In this document: positions 44,396 through 53,164 of the stretch, piece by piece
Position numbering within the stretch: the first letter of the stretch is position 1
How the letters are laid out: each line of letters starts with the position of its first letter
NCBI GenBank assembly: GCA_963813725.1
Contig: CAWFAI010000017.1
Location: forward strand, 1 to 64,000
DNA length: 64,000 bases
Source: VGBV01 sp963813725
GTDB taxonomy: Bacteria; Actinomycetota; Thermoleophilia; Solirubrobacterales; 70-9
Direction of reading: 5' to 3'
Made by a program: the position numbers and the translations under genes
The notes under the pieces: model-generated
What the model saw: only the letters and a program-made list of their open reading frames with translations
Told to the model about the DNA's origin: nothing
Database searches by the model: none

Positions 44396-44464
44396 GCCCC
44401 TGAATGATGCCCAGTCCGGGCGGTTCGTACGCCACTCGTCCTGCCCAGGGGCGATGATGCGGGC

Positions 44465-45130
44465 GTGCAGGCGAGGCTGTTGCATCACCGGTACGTAGTC
44501 GTGCTCGTCCTCATCCTCGCGTCGCTTGTGTTCGAGCTCGCGGCACCGGACGGGGACGGCGCCCGGCTGGTGGCGGTCATTCTGCAGGCAGCCACGCTGA
44601 TAGCCGCCGTCGTCGTCTCGAGGGCTCACCGCTGGGTCGTGCGGACGACGGTGATCGTGTGCTCGTTGCTGGTCATCGCAGCCTTCGGCGCAGTGATCGG
44701 CACCGAGGACTTCGGCGGGGACTCGGCCCGGGTGATTTCGCTGCTCCTGGTGGCCCTGGCCCCGCCGGCGATCGTCGTGGGGCTGAGAAAGCACCACCGC
44801 GAGGAGGGTGGGGTCACGCTGGACACGATGTTCGGCGTCCTCTGCATCTACCTGCTGATCGGGCTGCTGTTCGGGACCCTCTTCGGCGTCGTGGAGTCGC
44901 TCTCGAACGAGAGCTTCTTCACCGCGGCGGGCGAGGACAGCTCCTCGGACTTCCTCTACTTCAGCTTCGCGACGCTCACCACCGTCGGCTACGGCGACCT
45001 GATTGCGGCCACCAACCTCGGGCGCTCGCTCGCCATCGCCGAGGCGCTGATCGGGCAGATCTACCTCGTCACCGTGGTCGCGCTGATCGTCAGCGGCCTC
45101 GGCCCGGCCCGCCTGCGCCGCGGGGCATAG
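44465..45130 (+). CDS. Two-pore-type potassium channel protein
   Basis: 221 aa, GTG start. About six hydrophobic helices; the last two flank a pore loop with the K+ selectivity filter TLTTVGYGDL (near 172-181). No RCK/TrkA domain follows. Preceding helices do not show a clear S4 voltage sensor, so a leak-type channel is likely. Confidence 0.88.
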   Translation: MQARLLHHRYVVVLVLILASLVFELAAPDGDGARLVAVILQAATLIAAVVVSRAHRWVVRTTVIVCSLLVIAAFGAVIGTEDFGGDSARVISLLLVALAPPAIVVGLRKHHREEGGVTLDTMFGVLCIYLLIGLLFGTLFGVVESLSNESFFTAAGEDSSSDFLYFSFATLTTVGYGDLIAATNLGRSLAIAEALIGQIYLVTVVALIVSGLGPARLRRGA

Positions 45131-45205
45131 GGCACCGCATCAAAGCGGCGCCCGCGGTGTTTCGGGCGTTGAGTATTCGGTAAGCACCGGCCCCGGAGGA
45201 TTCCC

Positions 45206-46228
45206 TTGAAGCGCACCATTCCCGCCCTTTGCTGCGCCGCACTCGCCGTACTGGGCCTGGCCCTCGCGCCGGGCGCCCAAGCCTCCACCGCTTCGATCCA
45301 GGGTTCGAACCGCGTCAACGTCAGCTCCACGGGGGGCGAGAGGAACCAGATCCAGGTTGCCTACGACTCGCTCCTCGACCTCTACACCGTCACGGACGCG
45401 GCCGGGGTGACCGCCTCCGGCATGGCCTGCACCGAGGTCGATCCCAACACCGTCACCTGCCCGGGCGCGGGGATCGCCTCGCTGCGCGTAGCGGCCTCGG
45501 GCGGCAACGACACGGTCGCGGTCACAAGGCCCGGCTGGCCGGCGACGATCGAGGCCGACCTGGACGGCGGCTCCGGCGACGACCGCGTCTGGGGCGCCGG
45601 TGCGATGGACGACGTCAAGGGCAACTCGGGCCGGGACGTCCTCGACGGCGGGCCGGGGGCCGACGACGTCCGCGGCGGCAGCGGAGTCGACGCCGCCTAC
45701 TACGGCGACCGCACGACCGGCCTGATCGTCACCGTCGGCGCCAAGAACGACAACGACGGCAACGAGGCCGACCAGACCGGGACCAGGCGCGACACCGTGC
45801 GCGGCGACGTCGAGACGGTGCTGGGCGGCGCCGCCAACGACATCATCATCGGCGACGGTAGCGACGAGACCCTGTTCGGGGGCGAGGGCGACGACGTCCT
45901 CTTCGGCGGGCGAGGCAGGGACACGCTGCTCGGCTTCACGGGCAACGACTTCCTCTCGGGGGACAATGGGAACGATCTGCTGCGCGGATCGGCCGGAGCG
46001 GATCGCCTGATCGGCGGGCCCGAGGACGACAGGCTCGCGGGCGGCCCCGACGGCGACCTGCTGCGCGGCGGCGAGGACGTGGACGCGATGAAGGGCAAGG
46101 GCGGCATCGACGTGATCCAGGCGAGGGACGGCTTCACCGACCGCAAGATCAACTGCGGCCCCGGCCCCAAGCGCGCCGAGCGGGCGAAGCGCGACAAGCG
46201 GCTGGATCCCCGCGCGAAGAGCTGCTAG
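45206..46228 (+). CDS. Secreted RTX-like calcium-binding repeat protein
   Basis: 340 aa from a TTG start preceded by GGAGGA (45195-45200). A Sec signal peptide (ALAVLGLALAPGAQA) leads into glycine/aspartate nonapeptide repeats of GGxGxDxL type between about 135 and 300, e.g. GGEGDDVLFGGRGRDTLLG and GGPEDDRLAGGPDGDLLRG, which form Ca2+-binding beta-rolls. Ends in a short Cys-containing basic tail (RKINCGPGPKRAERAKR, then KSC). Probably a surface or secreted structural protein; no type I secretion genes nearby, consistent with Sec export. Confidence 0.88.
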   Translation: MKRTIPALCCAALAVLGLALAPGAQASTASIQGSNRVNVSSTGGERNQIQVAYDSLLDLYTVTDAAGVTASGMACTEVDPNTVTCPGAGIASLRVAASGGNDTVAVTRPGWPATIEADLDGGSGDDRVWGAGAMDDVKGNSGRDVLDGGPGADDVRGGSGVDAAYYGDRTTGLIVTVGAKNDNDGNEADQTGTRRDTVRGDVETVLGGAANDIIIGDGSDETLFGGEGDDVLFGGRGRDTLLGFTGNDFLSGDNGNDLLRGSAGADRLIGGPEDDRLAGGPDGDLLRGGEDVDAMKGKGGIDVIQARDGFTDRKINCGPGPKRAERAKRDKRLDPRAKSC

Positions 46229-46241
46229 CCGCGCACAGGCG

Positions 46242-46670
46242 TCACGCCGCCCGCTCCTCCTCCATCGCCAGCAGCCTCCAGAAGACGTGGTCGGGCTCGG
46301 GGATGCGGGGCGGCACGCGCCGGTACTGCCGGTTCTGCGCCCAGGCCAGGTAGCCCTCCAGGCGGCGCACGATCGAGCGCCGGGTCGCCGGGGTCGGCTC
46401 GACCGCGCAGTGCTGCAGCGCCCAGACCCATGCGTTCGCCTCGGCCTCGAGGCGCGGCGCCGAGCGACCGCGGCCGACGAGATGCCCGATCTCGTGCAGC
46501 GCGATGAAATACGAGACCTGTCCCTTGATGGGCGGAATCGAGATTGCGATCCGCCCGCCTCGCCACCGGATCGCGCGACCGCGCGCAGAGGAGCCGACGA
46601 GCTCAACCCCGTGCTCGGCGCAGAGATGCTCCACGTGAGCCTCCATCTGCTGCACCCCTCGTCTCATCAT
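46242..46670 (-). CDS. Small HExxH-containing putative metallopeptidase
   Basis: About 142 aa. After IAISIPPIKGQVSYFIAL comes LHEIGHLVG (HExxH zinc motif) and, 14 residues later, EAEANAWVWAL with Glu as possible third ligand, as in IrrE/ImmA and gluzincin-like peptidases. The C-terminal half is basic and helical. Start could be ATG 46670, 46667 or 46646. Target unknown. Confidence 0.75.
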   Translation of the reverse strand: MMRRGVQQMEAHVEHLCAEHGVELVGSSARGRAIRWRGGRIAISIPPIKGQVSYFIALHEIGHLVGRGRSAPRLEAEANAWVWALQHCAVEPTPATRRSIVRRLEGYLAWAQNRQYRRVPPRIPEPDHVFWRLLAMEEERAA

Positions 46671-46718
46671 CAGGCACCCTAGCCCGCTCCCCGGCGGCCG
46701 CCCGGCCATACTTCGGCC

Positions 46719-48500
46719 ATGGCCGAAGCGACCCCGATCCGCCTGGCGATGGCCCAGATCGACGCGACCGTGGGCGACGTGGAGGGCAACCAGCGCCTGA
46801 TCGCGGGGCAGGTCGAGCGCGCCCGCGACGGCGGCGCCGACCTGGTGCTGCTGCCCGAGCTGTGCCTGTCCGGCTACCCGCCCGAGGACCTGCTCTTCCG
46901 CGACGATTTCCTCGGCGCGTGCCGCGAGGCGCTCGAGTCGCTGGCCGGCGAGGTCCAGGGCATCGTCGCCCTGGTCGGCTTCCCCGAGCGCGCCGAGACG
47001 GGTGGCGAGCTGCCGGTGGACCCGATCAACGACCCGCGCGTGCCCGGCGCCCACAACTCCCTCGCCGTGCTGGCCGACGGCGAGGTCGCCGGCGTCTACC
47101 GCAAGGTCCACCTGCCCAACTACGGGGTCTTCGACGAGAGCCGCTACTTCCGGCCCGGGACCGATCCGGCCCTGATCGAGTTGGGCGGGGCCCTGGTCGG
47201 CCTCACCGTCTGCGAGGACATCTGGGTCCCGGGATTTCCCGAGAGCGACGAGGCGGCCGCCGGGGCGCGCCTGATCGTCAACTCCACGGCCTCCCCATTC
47301 GCCCGCGGCAAGGCGGCCGCGCGCGAGCGAATGGTCGCCGAGCGCGCCCGCTCCAACAACGCGGTGTTCGCGCTCTGCAACACGGTCGGCGGCCAGGACG
47401 AGCTGATCTTCGACGGGCGCAGCGTCATCTACGCCCCCGACGGCCAGCCTCTCGCCCGCGCCGCCCAGTTCGAGCCCGAGCTGCTGGTGTGCGACCTGCT
47501 GCTGCCGGCGGCGGGGGCCGGTGACGGCCGGGGCGCTGACGGCGAGCCCGGGGGTGCCGGCATCCTGCTCCGCTCAGAGCGCGAGGGAGGGGTGCCCGAG
47601 GGTCACACCGCCGAGAGGATCGCCGAGCTTCACTCCGAGGAGCGCGAGGTCTATGAGGCGCTGGTGCTGGGCGTGCGCGACTACGTGGAGAAGAACGGCT
47701 TCGAGGCGGTCGTGCTGGGCCTCTCGGGCGGAATCGACTCGGCGCTGGTGGCGATGGTCGCCGCCGACGCCGTGGGGCCCGAGCGCGTCAGCTGCGTCGT
47801 CATGCCCTCCCCCCACTCCAGCGACGAGACCCAGGCCGACGCCCGGGCGATCGCCGCCAACCTGGGCGCGAGCCTGATCGAGCTGCCCATCGGCGGCCCG
47901 ATGGAGGCGTATGAGCGCTCGCTCGCCGACCGGTTCGCGGGGACCGAGCCCGGGATCACCGAGGAGAACCTGCAGGCCCGGATCAGGGGCAATCTGCTGA
48001 TGGCGCTCTCGAACAAGTTCGGCTGGCTGGTGCTGACGACGGGCAACAAGTCCGAGATGGCGGTCGGCTACGCGACGCTCTACGGCGACATGGCCGGGGG
48101 CTTTGCGGTCATCAAGGACGTGCTCAAGACCTGGGTCTATCGACTTGTGCGCGACCGCAACGAGCGCGCCGGCCGCGAGCTGGTCCCCGCCAGCGTGATC
48201 GAGCGCGCTCCGACCGCAGAGCTGCGGCCCGGCCAGCGCGACGAGGACTCGCTGCCGCCATATGACTTGCTCGATCGCATCCTGGAGGCCTATGTCGAGG
48301 GCGACCAGGGCCGCGAACAGGTGGTCGCAGCCGGCCTGCCCGAGGACGTCGTCAGCGAGGTGATCCGCCTCGTCGACCGCGCCGAGTACAAGCGCCGCCA
48401 GGCGCCGCCGGGCATCCGCGTCTCAAGCAAGGCCTTCGGCCGCGACCGCCGCCTGCCGATCACGAACCGGTTCACGGCTCGCGCCCGCCTGCCCCGCTGA
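46719..48500 (+). CDS. nadE: Glutamine-dependent NAD+ synthetase
   Basis: 593 aa. The N-terminal nitrilase domain (about 1-260) releases ammonia from glutamine with Glu in LLPELCLSGYPPEDL, Lys in YRKVHLPNYGVFDE and Cys in LTVCEDIWVPG. The C-terminal synthetase (about 310-590) has the PP-loop LGLSGGIDSALVAM and TTGNKSEMAVGYATLYGDMA. It amidates deamido-NAD+ in the last step of NAD synthesis. The domain order and length match two-domain actinobacterial NadE. Confidence 0.96.
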   Translation: MAEATPIRLAMAQIDATVGDVEGNQRLIAGQVERARDGGADLVLLPELCLSGYPPEDLLFRDDFLGACREALESLAGEVQGIVALVGFPERAETGGELPVDPINDPRVPGAHNSLAVLADGEVAGVYRKVHLPNYGVFDESRYFRPGTDPALIELGGALVGLTVCEDIWVPGFPESDEAAAGARLIVNSTASPFARGKAAARERMVAERARSNNAVFALCNTVGGQDELIFDGRSVIYAPDGQPLARAAQFEPELLVCDLLLPAAGAGDGRGADGEPGGAGILLRSEREGGVPEGHTAERIAELHSEEREVYEALVLGVRDYVEKNGFEAVVLGLSGGIDSALVAMVAADAVGPERVSCVVMPSPHSSDETQADARAIAANLGASLIELPIGGPMEAYERSLADRFAGTEPGITEENLQARIRGNLLMALSNKFGWLVLTTGNKSEMAVGYATLYGDMAGGFAVIKDVLKTWVYRLVRDRNERAGRELVPASVIERAPTAELRPGQRDEDSLPPYDLLDRILEAYVEGDQGREQVVAAGLPEDVVSEVIRLVDRAEYKRRQAPPGIRVSSKAFGRDRRLPITNRFTARARLPR

Positions 48501-48550
48501 CCGGAGCGCTGCTCCTCGTCCGAAGCGGTGGTACGAGTAGGGTTGACGCG

Positions 48551-48706
48551 GTGGGCACCGGAACCGCCATCGCGATTGGCGCCGTGTCCGGGCTCGCACT
48601 CGGCATTCTCGTCAGCGTGACGACAGACGTACCGCTCGCGCCTGAAATTGGAGCACTGCTCGGTGGTCTCGCCGGTTGGCTCACCAATAGGGAAGCCGCG
48701 TCATGA
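48551..48706 (+). CDS. Small hydrophobic membrane protein, 51 aa
   Basis: GTG-initiated ORF with two hydrophobic stretches, TAIAIGAVSGLALGILVSV and APEIGALLGGLAGWL, separated by a short polar turn and ending TNREAAS. Lower GC than neighbours. It falls in the gap between nadE and a convergent thioesterase gene and reads as a two-helix membrane hairpin. Family not recognised. Confidence 0.6.
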   Translation: MGTGTAIAIGAVSGLALGILVSVTTDVPLAPEIGALLGGLAGWLTNREAAS

Positions 48707-48727
48707 CGGATGTGGTGCCGCGGGTGT

Positions 48728-49144
48728 CTAGCCCCGCTCAGGCCTAGCCGGGCGCACCGCGATCGTCATCCGCGACAGCGCGCAGAGGCGGCCCTGGTCG
48801 TCGCTCAGCTCCACGTCCCAGATCCACGTCGTCGAGCCACGGTGGCGGGCGACCGCGAGGGCGTTGATGTGGCCCTCTGTGATCGGGCGCAGGAACGAGG
48901 TGTCGCTCGCCTGGCCCATCGCCAGCTTGCCCTCGTCCTTGACCGCGTCGTAGGTGGCCGCCGAGGTCAGGCTCTCGGCCAGCGAGGCGTAGACGCCACC
49001 GTGCACGATCCCGTACGGCTGCAGGTGCATCTTCCCGACCGCGATCCGGGCGCGGGCGCCGACCGGGTCGAGGTCGAGCCACTCGACCCCGATCTCCTCG
49101 GCGAAGCCTTTGAGAACAACATCTCGGGGAACTGCGTCGTTCAT
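48728..49144 (-). CDS. PaaI-type hotdog thioesterase
   Basis: 138 aa. The hotdog helix with catalytic-region motif YGIVHGGVYASLAESLTSAA and the ITEGHINALAVARHRGSTTW strand match the PaaI/YdiI (4HBT) acyl-CoA thioesterases. Substrate could be an aromatic or menaquinone-precursor CoA ester; no pathway genes nearby. Confidence 0.9.
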   Translation of the reverse strand: MNDAVPRDVVLKGFAEEIGVEWLDLDPVGARARIAVGKMHLQPYGIVHGGVYASLAESLTSAATYDAVKDEGKLAMGQASDTSFLRPITEGHINALAVARHRGSTTWIWDVELSDDQGRLCALSRMTIAVRPARPERG

Positions 49145-49182
49145 CGGCGCAACACACTAAACATCTAGGCTCTCGGCTCGGG

Positions 49183-50256
49183 ATGGCGCTCACAGACGAA
49201 CAACGCGCGATGCTTCAACTGCTGCTCGAAGGCGGGCAGGGCTACGACGACATCGGCTCGCTGCTCGGCGTCCCCCCGGACCAGGTGCGCTCGCGCGCCC
49301 GCGACGCGCTGCGCGAGATGGGCGGCGCCGACCCCGACACCCAGGTTCAGCTCAGCGACTTCCTGCTGGGGCAGGCCGACCCGATCGGGCGCGCCGACGC
49401 GGTGCGCCACCTGCAGAACGACCCCGAAGCGAACGCCCTCGCCTCGCGCCTGGTCACCCAGCTGCGCCTGATCGCTCCGCAGGCGACGCTTCCCGAGATC
49501 CCCGCCCCCAAGGGCGGCCGGGCCGCCCCTGCACCGGGCGCGCCCGCCCCGGGCGCGCCTGCCCCCGCCAGCGCCCCGGGCGCCGCCGCCAAGGGCGGGC
49601 CGGTCGGGCGACTCAGCGGGGCGCTCCGCGGCGCCCGATCGTCCAAGCGCGGTAACCAGATGCTCGCGATCGGCGCCGCCGTGGCGGCGCTGCTCCTGAT
49701 CGGGGTCCTCGCCATCGCGGGGGTATTCGGCGGGGGTGATGGGGACGGCGGGTCCGGGACCGAGACCACGACCACGGCCACAGGAGGCGACACCGGCGAC
49801 CTCACGATCGTGCGGCTGTCCCCGCTCGAGGGCGCTTCGGGGGGCAGCGGCCAGGCCGTGTTCGCGCAGACGCAGGACCAGCCGGTGCTGCAGATCAACC
49901 TCACCGGCCTGGAGCCGACCAGCCAGGACAACATCTACATCGTCTGGCTCTTCAACTCTGACCGCGCCGCCTTCCCGCTCGCCCGCGACAAGGTCTCCGA
50001 CAACGGCAACCTGACCGGCGCCGCCGCGATCCCCAACGAGATCATCCCGCTGCTGCCGCAGTTCGGCTGCATCGACGTCTCGCTCGCCTCCACTCGGGAG
50101 ACACAGGCGGCCCTGCAGCAGGCGGTGGAGGGCCAGGGCCTCCCCCGCCACACAGGCGAGACGGTCCTGCGGGGCCAGATCCCCTCGCAGGCCGGGGGCA
50201 CGGCGCCGACGGGCGCCGACTCGCAGTGCGCGGTCGCCGCGCCCGAGGGCAACTAG
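49183..50256 (+). CDS. HTH-membrane-RskA-like regulatory protein
   Basis: 357 aa. Residues about 1-48 look like a sigma-70 region 4-type HTH (TDEQRAMLQLLLEGGQGYDD, IGSLLGVPPDQVRSRARDAL). A linker, a Pro/Ala-rich repeat (APAPGAPAPGAPAPASAPGA) and a membrane helix (about 165-186) follow, then an extracytoplasmic domain with the anti-sigma-K (RskA)-like pattern QDNIYIVWLFN. It combines a cytoplasmic DNA- or sigma-like module with an outside domain, probably a transmembrane regulator. Followed by a strong intrinsic terminator. Confidence 0.75.
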   Translation: MALTDEQRAMLQLLLEGGQGYDDIGSLLGVPPDQVRSRARDALREMGGADPDTQVQLSDFLLGQADPIGRADAVRHLQNDPEANALASRLVTQLRLIAPQATLPEIPAPKGGRAAPAPGAPAPGAPAPASAPGAAAKGGPVGRLSGALRGARSSKRGNQMLAIGAAVAALLLIGVLAIAGVFGGGDGDGGSGTETTTTATGGDTGDLTIVRLSPLEGASGGSGQAVFAQTQDQPVLQINLTGLEPTSQDNIYIVWLFNSDRAAFPLARDKVSDNGNLTGAAAIPNEIIPLLPQFGCIDVSLASTRETQAALQQAVEGQGLPRHTGETVLRGQIPSQAGGTAPTGADSQCAVAAPEGN

Positions 50257-50269
50257 CCGAGCAGATGGG

Positions 50270-50309
50270 GCCGCACCCCCGGACGCGAAGCGGAGGAGGT
50301 GCGGTTTTA
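50270..50309 (+). terminator. Intrinsic terminator
   Basis: CCGCACC (50271-50277) pairs with GGTGCGG (50298-50304), with further stem-side matches (CC/GG), and TTTTA follows directly. It lies 14 nt after the RskA-like gene; its T-run overlaps the stop codon of the convergent FAD oxidase gene. One of the few classic intrinsic terminators in this window. Confidence 0.8.
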
Positions 50310-51920
50310 TGGAAGTAGCTTGCCGGGGTTCATGATCCCGGCGGGGTCCAGGCGCTCCTTGACCGCGCGCAGCGCGTCGAGCCCCAGCTCGCCCACCTCG
50401 GCGGCCATGTAGGGGGCGTGGTCGCGGCCGACCGCGTGGTGGTGGGTGATCGTCCCTTCGGTGGCGACGATCGCCTCGCAGGCGGCCGCCTTGGCCCGGC
50501 GCCACTGCTCGATCTCGGAGCCCTGGCGGGCGCGGGCGAAGAAGGTGAAGTAGAGCGAGGCGCCGTCCTCGTAGGCGTGGGAGACGTGGCACATCACGAT
50601 CGAGGCCCCTCCGAGCGCCCCCCGCAGCGCTTCGGCGACGGCCTGGTAGAGCTCGTCCAGCCGGCTCCAGGTATGAGCGGTCTCCAGCGTCTCGACGAAG
50701 ACGCCGAGCCCGAGCAGCTCGTCGCGCAGATAGGGACCCTCGAAGCGCGCCCGCCGCCACGAGGCGCCCGCGCGCTTGCCGAGCGAGACCGCCCCGCCCG
50801 CCCGCAACCGCCGCGAGGCGACCGAGCGGCGGCGGTGCACCGACTCGCGCTCGCCCTCGTACCCGCAGATCATCAGGCAGCCGCCGCGGCGGCGGCGCAG
50901 GGACAGGTAGGCGCCGAGGGCGCTCTTTTGCAGGCCCTCGGCCTGCGAGAGGTCGAGCGAGACGCGCGTCTCCTCCTCGTCTGAGAGGCGCAGCACGTCG
51001 GGGGCCTCGTGGTTCTGGGCCAGCGCGCGGATGATCTCGGCCCCGGCCGGGAAGTCGGGCGCGATCCAACCCTCGTAGATGCGCTCCTGCGGGGCCGGCC
51101 GCACGCGGCAGGTGACGTCGGTGATCACGCCCAGCGTGCCCTCGGAGCCCAGGATCAGCTCGCGCAGATGCGGCCCGGCGGCGCTGTGGGGAATCTGCAG
51201 CGTGCGCATCGAGCCCGCCGGCGCGGTCAACTCGACCGCGGTGACCAGCTCGTCGAAGCGCCCGTAGCCGGTCGAGGCCTGGCCGGCCGACCTCGTAGCG
51301 GCGTAGCCCCCGATCGTGGCCTGCTCGTAGGACTGCGGGAAGTGCCCGAGGGTGGTGCCCAGCTCCCCCAGCGCGGCTTCCGCCTCGGGGCCGCGCAGGC
51401 CCGGCCCCAACCGCGCCGTCAGCGACGTCGGGTCGATCTCCACGTCGCGCATCTCGGCCAGGTCCAGCGAGAGGACGGCCGAGTGCGAGCCGGCGACGGC
51501 GTCGAGCCCGCCGACCACGCTGGAGCCGCCGCCGTAGGGCACCACCGCCACCCCCGCCTCGGCGCACGCCGCCAGCACCGCGGCGACCTGCTCGGCCGAG
51601 GCCGGGACCGCGACCGCGTCGGGCGCCAGCTCGAGCTTGCCCGTGCGCAGCCTGACCAGGTCGGGGTAGCTGCGCCCGGCGGCTCGGCGGATGCGGCTCG
51701 CGTCGTCGGCCAGCAGCTCTGCCCCGGCCGCCGCCTTGACGGCATCGGGGATCGGCCGCGCGACCGGCAGCGTCACCTGCTCCAGCGGGACCACATCGCC
51801 GGCGTCGCCGGGCTCGACGCCCAACTCGCCGCGCAGCGCCGCCTGCGTGGACTCGGGCACGGACTCGCGTCTGTCGGCGGCTCCCCACCCCCACCACTTG
51901 AAGGGGCCCGTCCGGGCCAC
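50307..51920 (-). CDS. FAD-linked oxidase, alkyl-dihydroxyacetonephosphate synthase-like
   Basis: 537 aa from GTG 51920. The PCMH-type FAD domain has VVPYGGGSSVVGGL and GGYAATRSAGQAS, RELILGSEGTLGVITDV; the C-terminal cap has the His-rich THHHAVGRDHAPYM and closes with GIMNPGKLLP. The HHH motif and overall order match AGPS, the ether-lipid-forming enzyme, and its bacterial relatives; D-lactate/glycolate oxidase-like activity is the alternative. An ether-lipid role is inference. Encoded 5 bases after an SRPBCC gene. Confidence 0.85.
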   Translation of the reverse strand: MARTGPFKWWGWGAADRRESVPESTQAALRGELGVEPGDAGDVVPLEQVTLPVARPIPDAVKAAAGAELLADDASRIRRAAGRSYPDLVRLRTGKLELAPDAVAVPASAEQVAAVLAACAEAGVAVVPYGGGSSVVGGLDAVAGSHSAVLSLDLAEMRDVEIDPTSLTARLGPGLRGPEAEAALGELGTTLGHFPQSYEQATIGGYAATRSAGQASTGYGRFDELVTAVELTAPAGSMRTLQIPHSAAGPHLRELILGSEGTLGVITDVTCRVRPAPQERIYEGWIAPDFPAGAEIIRALAQNHEAPDVLRLSDEEETRVSLDLSQAEGLQKSALGAYLSLRRRRGGCLMICGYEGERESVHRRRSVASRRLRAGGAVSLGKRAGASWRRARFEGPYLRDELLGLGVFVETLETAHTWSRLDELYQAVAEALRGALGGASIVMCHVSHAYEDGASLYFTFFARARQGSEIEQWRRAKAAACEAIVATEGTITHHHAVGRDHAPYMAAEVGELGLDALRAVKERLDPAGIMNPGKLLP

Positions 51921-51925
51921 GTCGC

Positions 51926-52405
51926 TCAGGTCGGGGCCTCCGCGTCGGGCGCGCCCGAGACGGCCCGCTCCAGCCCTCGCAGCGCCTCGGCCAGCGTGCG
52001 CCCTGTGGCCCGCCGCATCATGAACCCGCCCAGGCGCGAGAGGCCCTTCAGGCGCTGGCGGCTCTGGAGCGTCACCTCTGTGCCCACCTCGTCGGGCTCC
52101 AGGCGGATCTCGGTGGTGGCGCTGGCGAGGAACCCCTCGAACGGCGTGCCCTCCAGGAGCTGCTCGTAGGCGTAGTGCTTGGCCGTGGCGGCTCCCACGC
52201 AGCGGTAGTCGGCTCGGATCGCGCGGCCGTCCTTGGTCTCCAGCACCTGCGTCCACTTGCGGCCCCTCGTTCCTCCTCCCTCGCTGACGTTCTCGACCCG
52301 CTGCGTGCGCGGCCACCAGCGCGGCAGGTGGTAGGGGTCCGAGATGACCGACCAGATCTTCCCGGGCGGCGCGTCGAGGCGGCGCCTGCGGGTCACGTTC
52401 GGCAA
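51926..52405 (-). CDS. SRPBCC (polyketide cyclase-like) protein
   Basis: 159 aa. RRRLDAPPGKIWSVISDPYHL and PRWWPRTQRVENVSEGG mark the START-like fold; TEIRLEPDEVGTEVTLQSRQR and FMMRRATGRTLAEALRGLERA supply the last strands and long C-terminal helix. Likely binds a hydrophobic ligand. It lies between ftsR (14-nt gap) and the AGPS-like oxidase (5-nt gap). Confidence 0.85.
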   Translation of the reverse strand: MPNVTRRRRLDAPPGKIWSVISDPYHLPRWWPRTQRVENVSEGGGTRGRKWTQVLETKDGRAIRADYRCVGAATAKHYAYEQLLEGTPFEGFLASATTEIRLEPDEVGTEVTLQSRQRLKGLSRLGGFMMRRATGRTLAEALRGLERAVSGAPDAEAPT

Positions 52406-52419
52406 CTCAGCGCCTCGCG

Positions 52420-53154
52420 CTACTCACCGGTGAGCTTGCGCAGATCGCGGACCAGCAGCAGGTGTGTGAGGTTGCTGCAGGTCGAGGCCAGGGTCTCGAG
52501 GTTCTCGATCGCCTCCCGGCGACGGGTCTGGTTGCTCGAGCGAAGCGCCGGCCCCACCACCTGCTCCAAGAGCTGGGCCTCGCGGTCGGCGGCAGTGCGC
52601 AGCACGCGCAGGTTGCGCCCGGCCACGCCGAAGCGGAAGAGCTCGCCGCATGCCTTGACGATCTCGCGGTCGGTCTCGTCGTAGACGCGCTGGCCGTCGA
52701 TCTGCTCGGGTTGCACGATCCGCCATTCCTCGAGCTCCCTGATCAACTCGGGGCTGACCCCGGTCGTGTCGACCAGGTCCTCGATCCCCAGCAGCGCGCC
52801 GCTGCCCCCGTCGACGCTGCTGGCCCGGCGCATCGAGGCCGAGTCGCCGCGAGGGTCCCTGCGCTCGCCGCCGGTGGCCAGCTCCTGGCGGATCACCCGC
52901 AGCGGCAGGAACTCGTCGCGCTGCATGCGCAGGATCTCGCGCAGGCGCTCGACATCGGCCTGGCTGTAGAGGCGGTAGCCGCTGGGCGTCCGCCGCGGCG
53001 AGAGCAGCTTCTGGTCCTCGAGGTAGCGGATCTTGGAGATCGAGATGTCGTCGAACTCGCGGCCGAGGATCTTGGCGACGGCCCCGATGGTCAGCGCCTT
53101 GCGCGTCGATGAGCCGCTGCCCGCCTGCCTGTCGTTGCGCGTGGAAGCCTCCAT
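52420..53154 (-). CDS. ftsR: MerR-family regulator, FtsR-like
   Basis: 244 aa. The N-terminal MerR HTH (LTIGAVAKILGREFDDISIS, KIRYLEDQKLLSPRRTPSGY, then RLYSQADVERLREILRMQRD) is followed by a second helical region (LVDTTGVSPELIRELEEWRI, FGVAGRNLRVLRTAADREAQ). This two-part layout and the adjacent FHA gene match FtsR (Rv1828/Cgl family), an activator of ftsZ in corynebacteria. The gene order FHA-ftsR is conserved in actinobacteria. ATG 53154. Confidence 0.85.
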   Translation of the reverse strand: MEASTRNDRQAGSGSSTRKALTIGAVAKILGREFDDISISKIRYLEDQKLLSPRRTPSGYRLYSQADVERLREILRMQRDEFLPLRVIRQELATGGERRDPRGDSASMRRASSVDGGSGALLGIEDLVDTTGVSPELIRELEEWRIVQPEQIDGQRVYDETDREIVKACGELFRFGVAGRNLRVLRTAADREAQLLEQVVGPALRSSNQTRRREAIENLETLASTCSNLTHLLLVRDLRKLTGE

Positions 53155-53164
53155 GGCCGGTCCC

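Noticed and set aside
48472..48687. Leftward 71-codon frame between nadE and the thioesterase
   Set aside because: Ser/Pro-rich antisense of the two-helix membrane ORF at 48551-48706, which is more protein-like and has a membrane-protein pattern.
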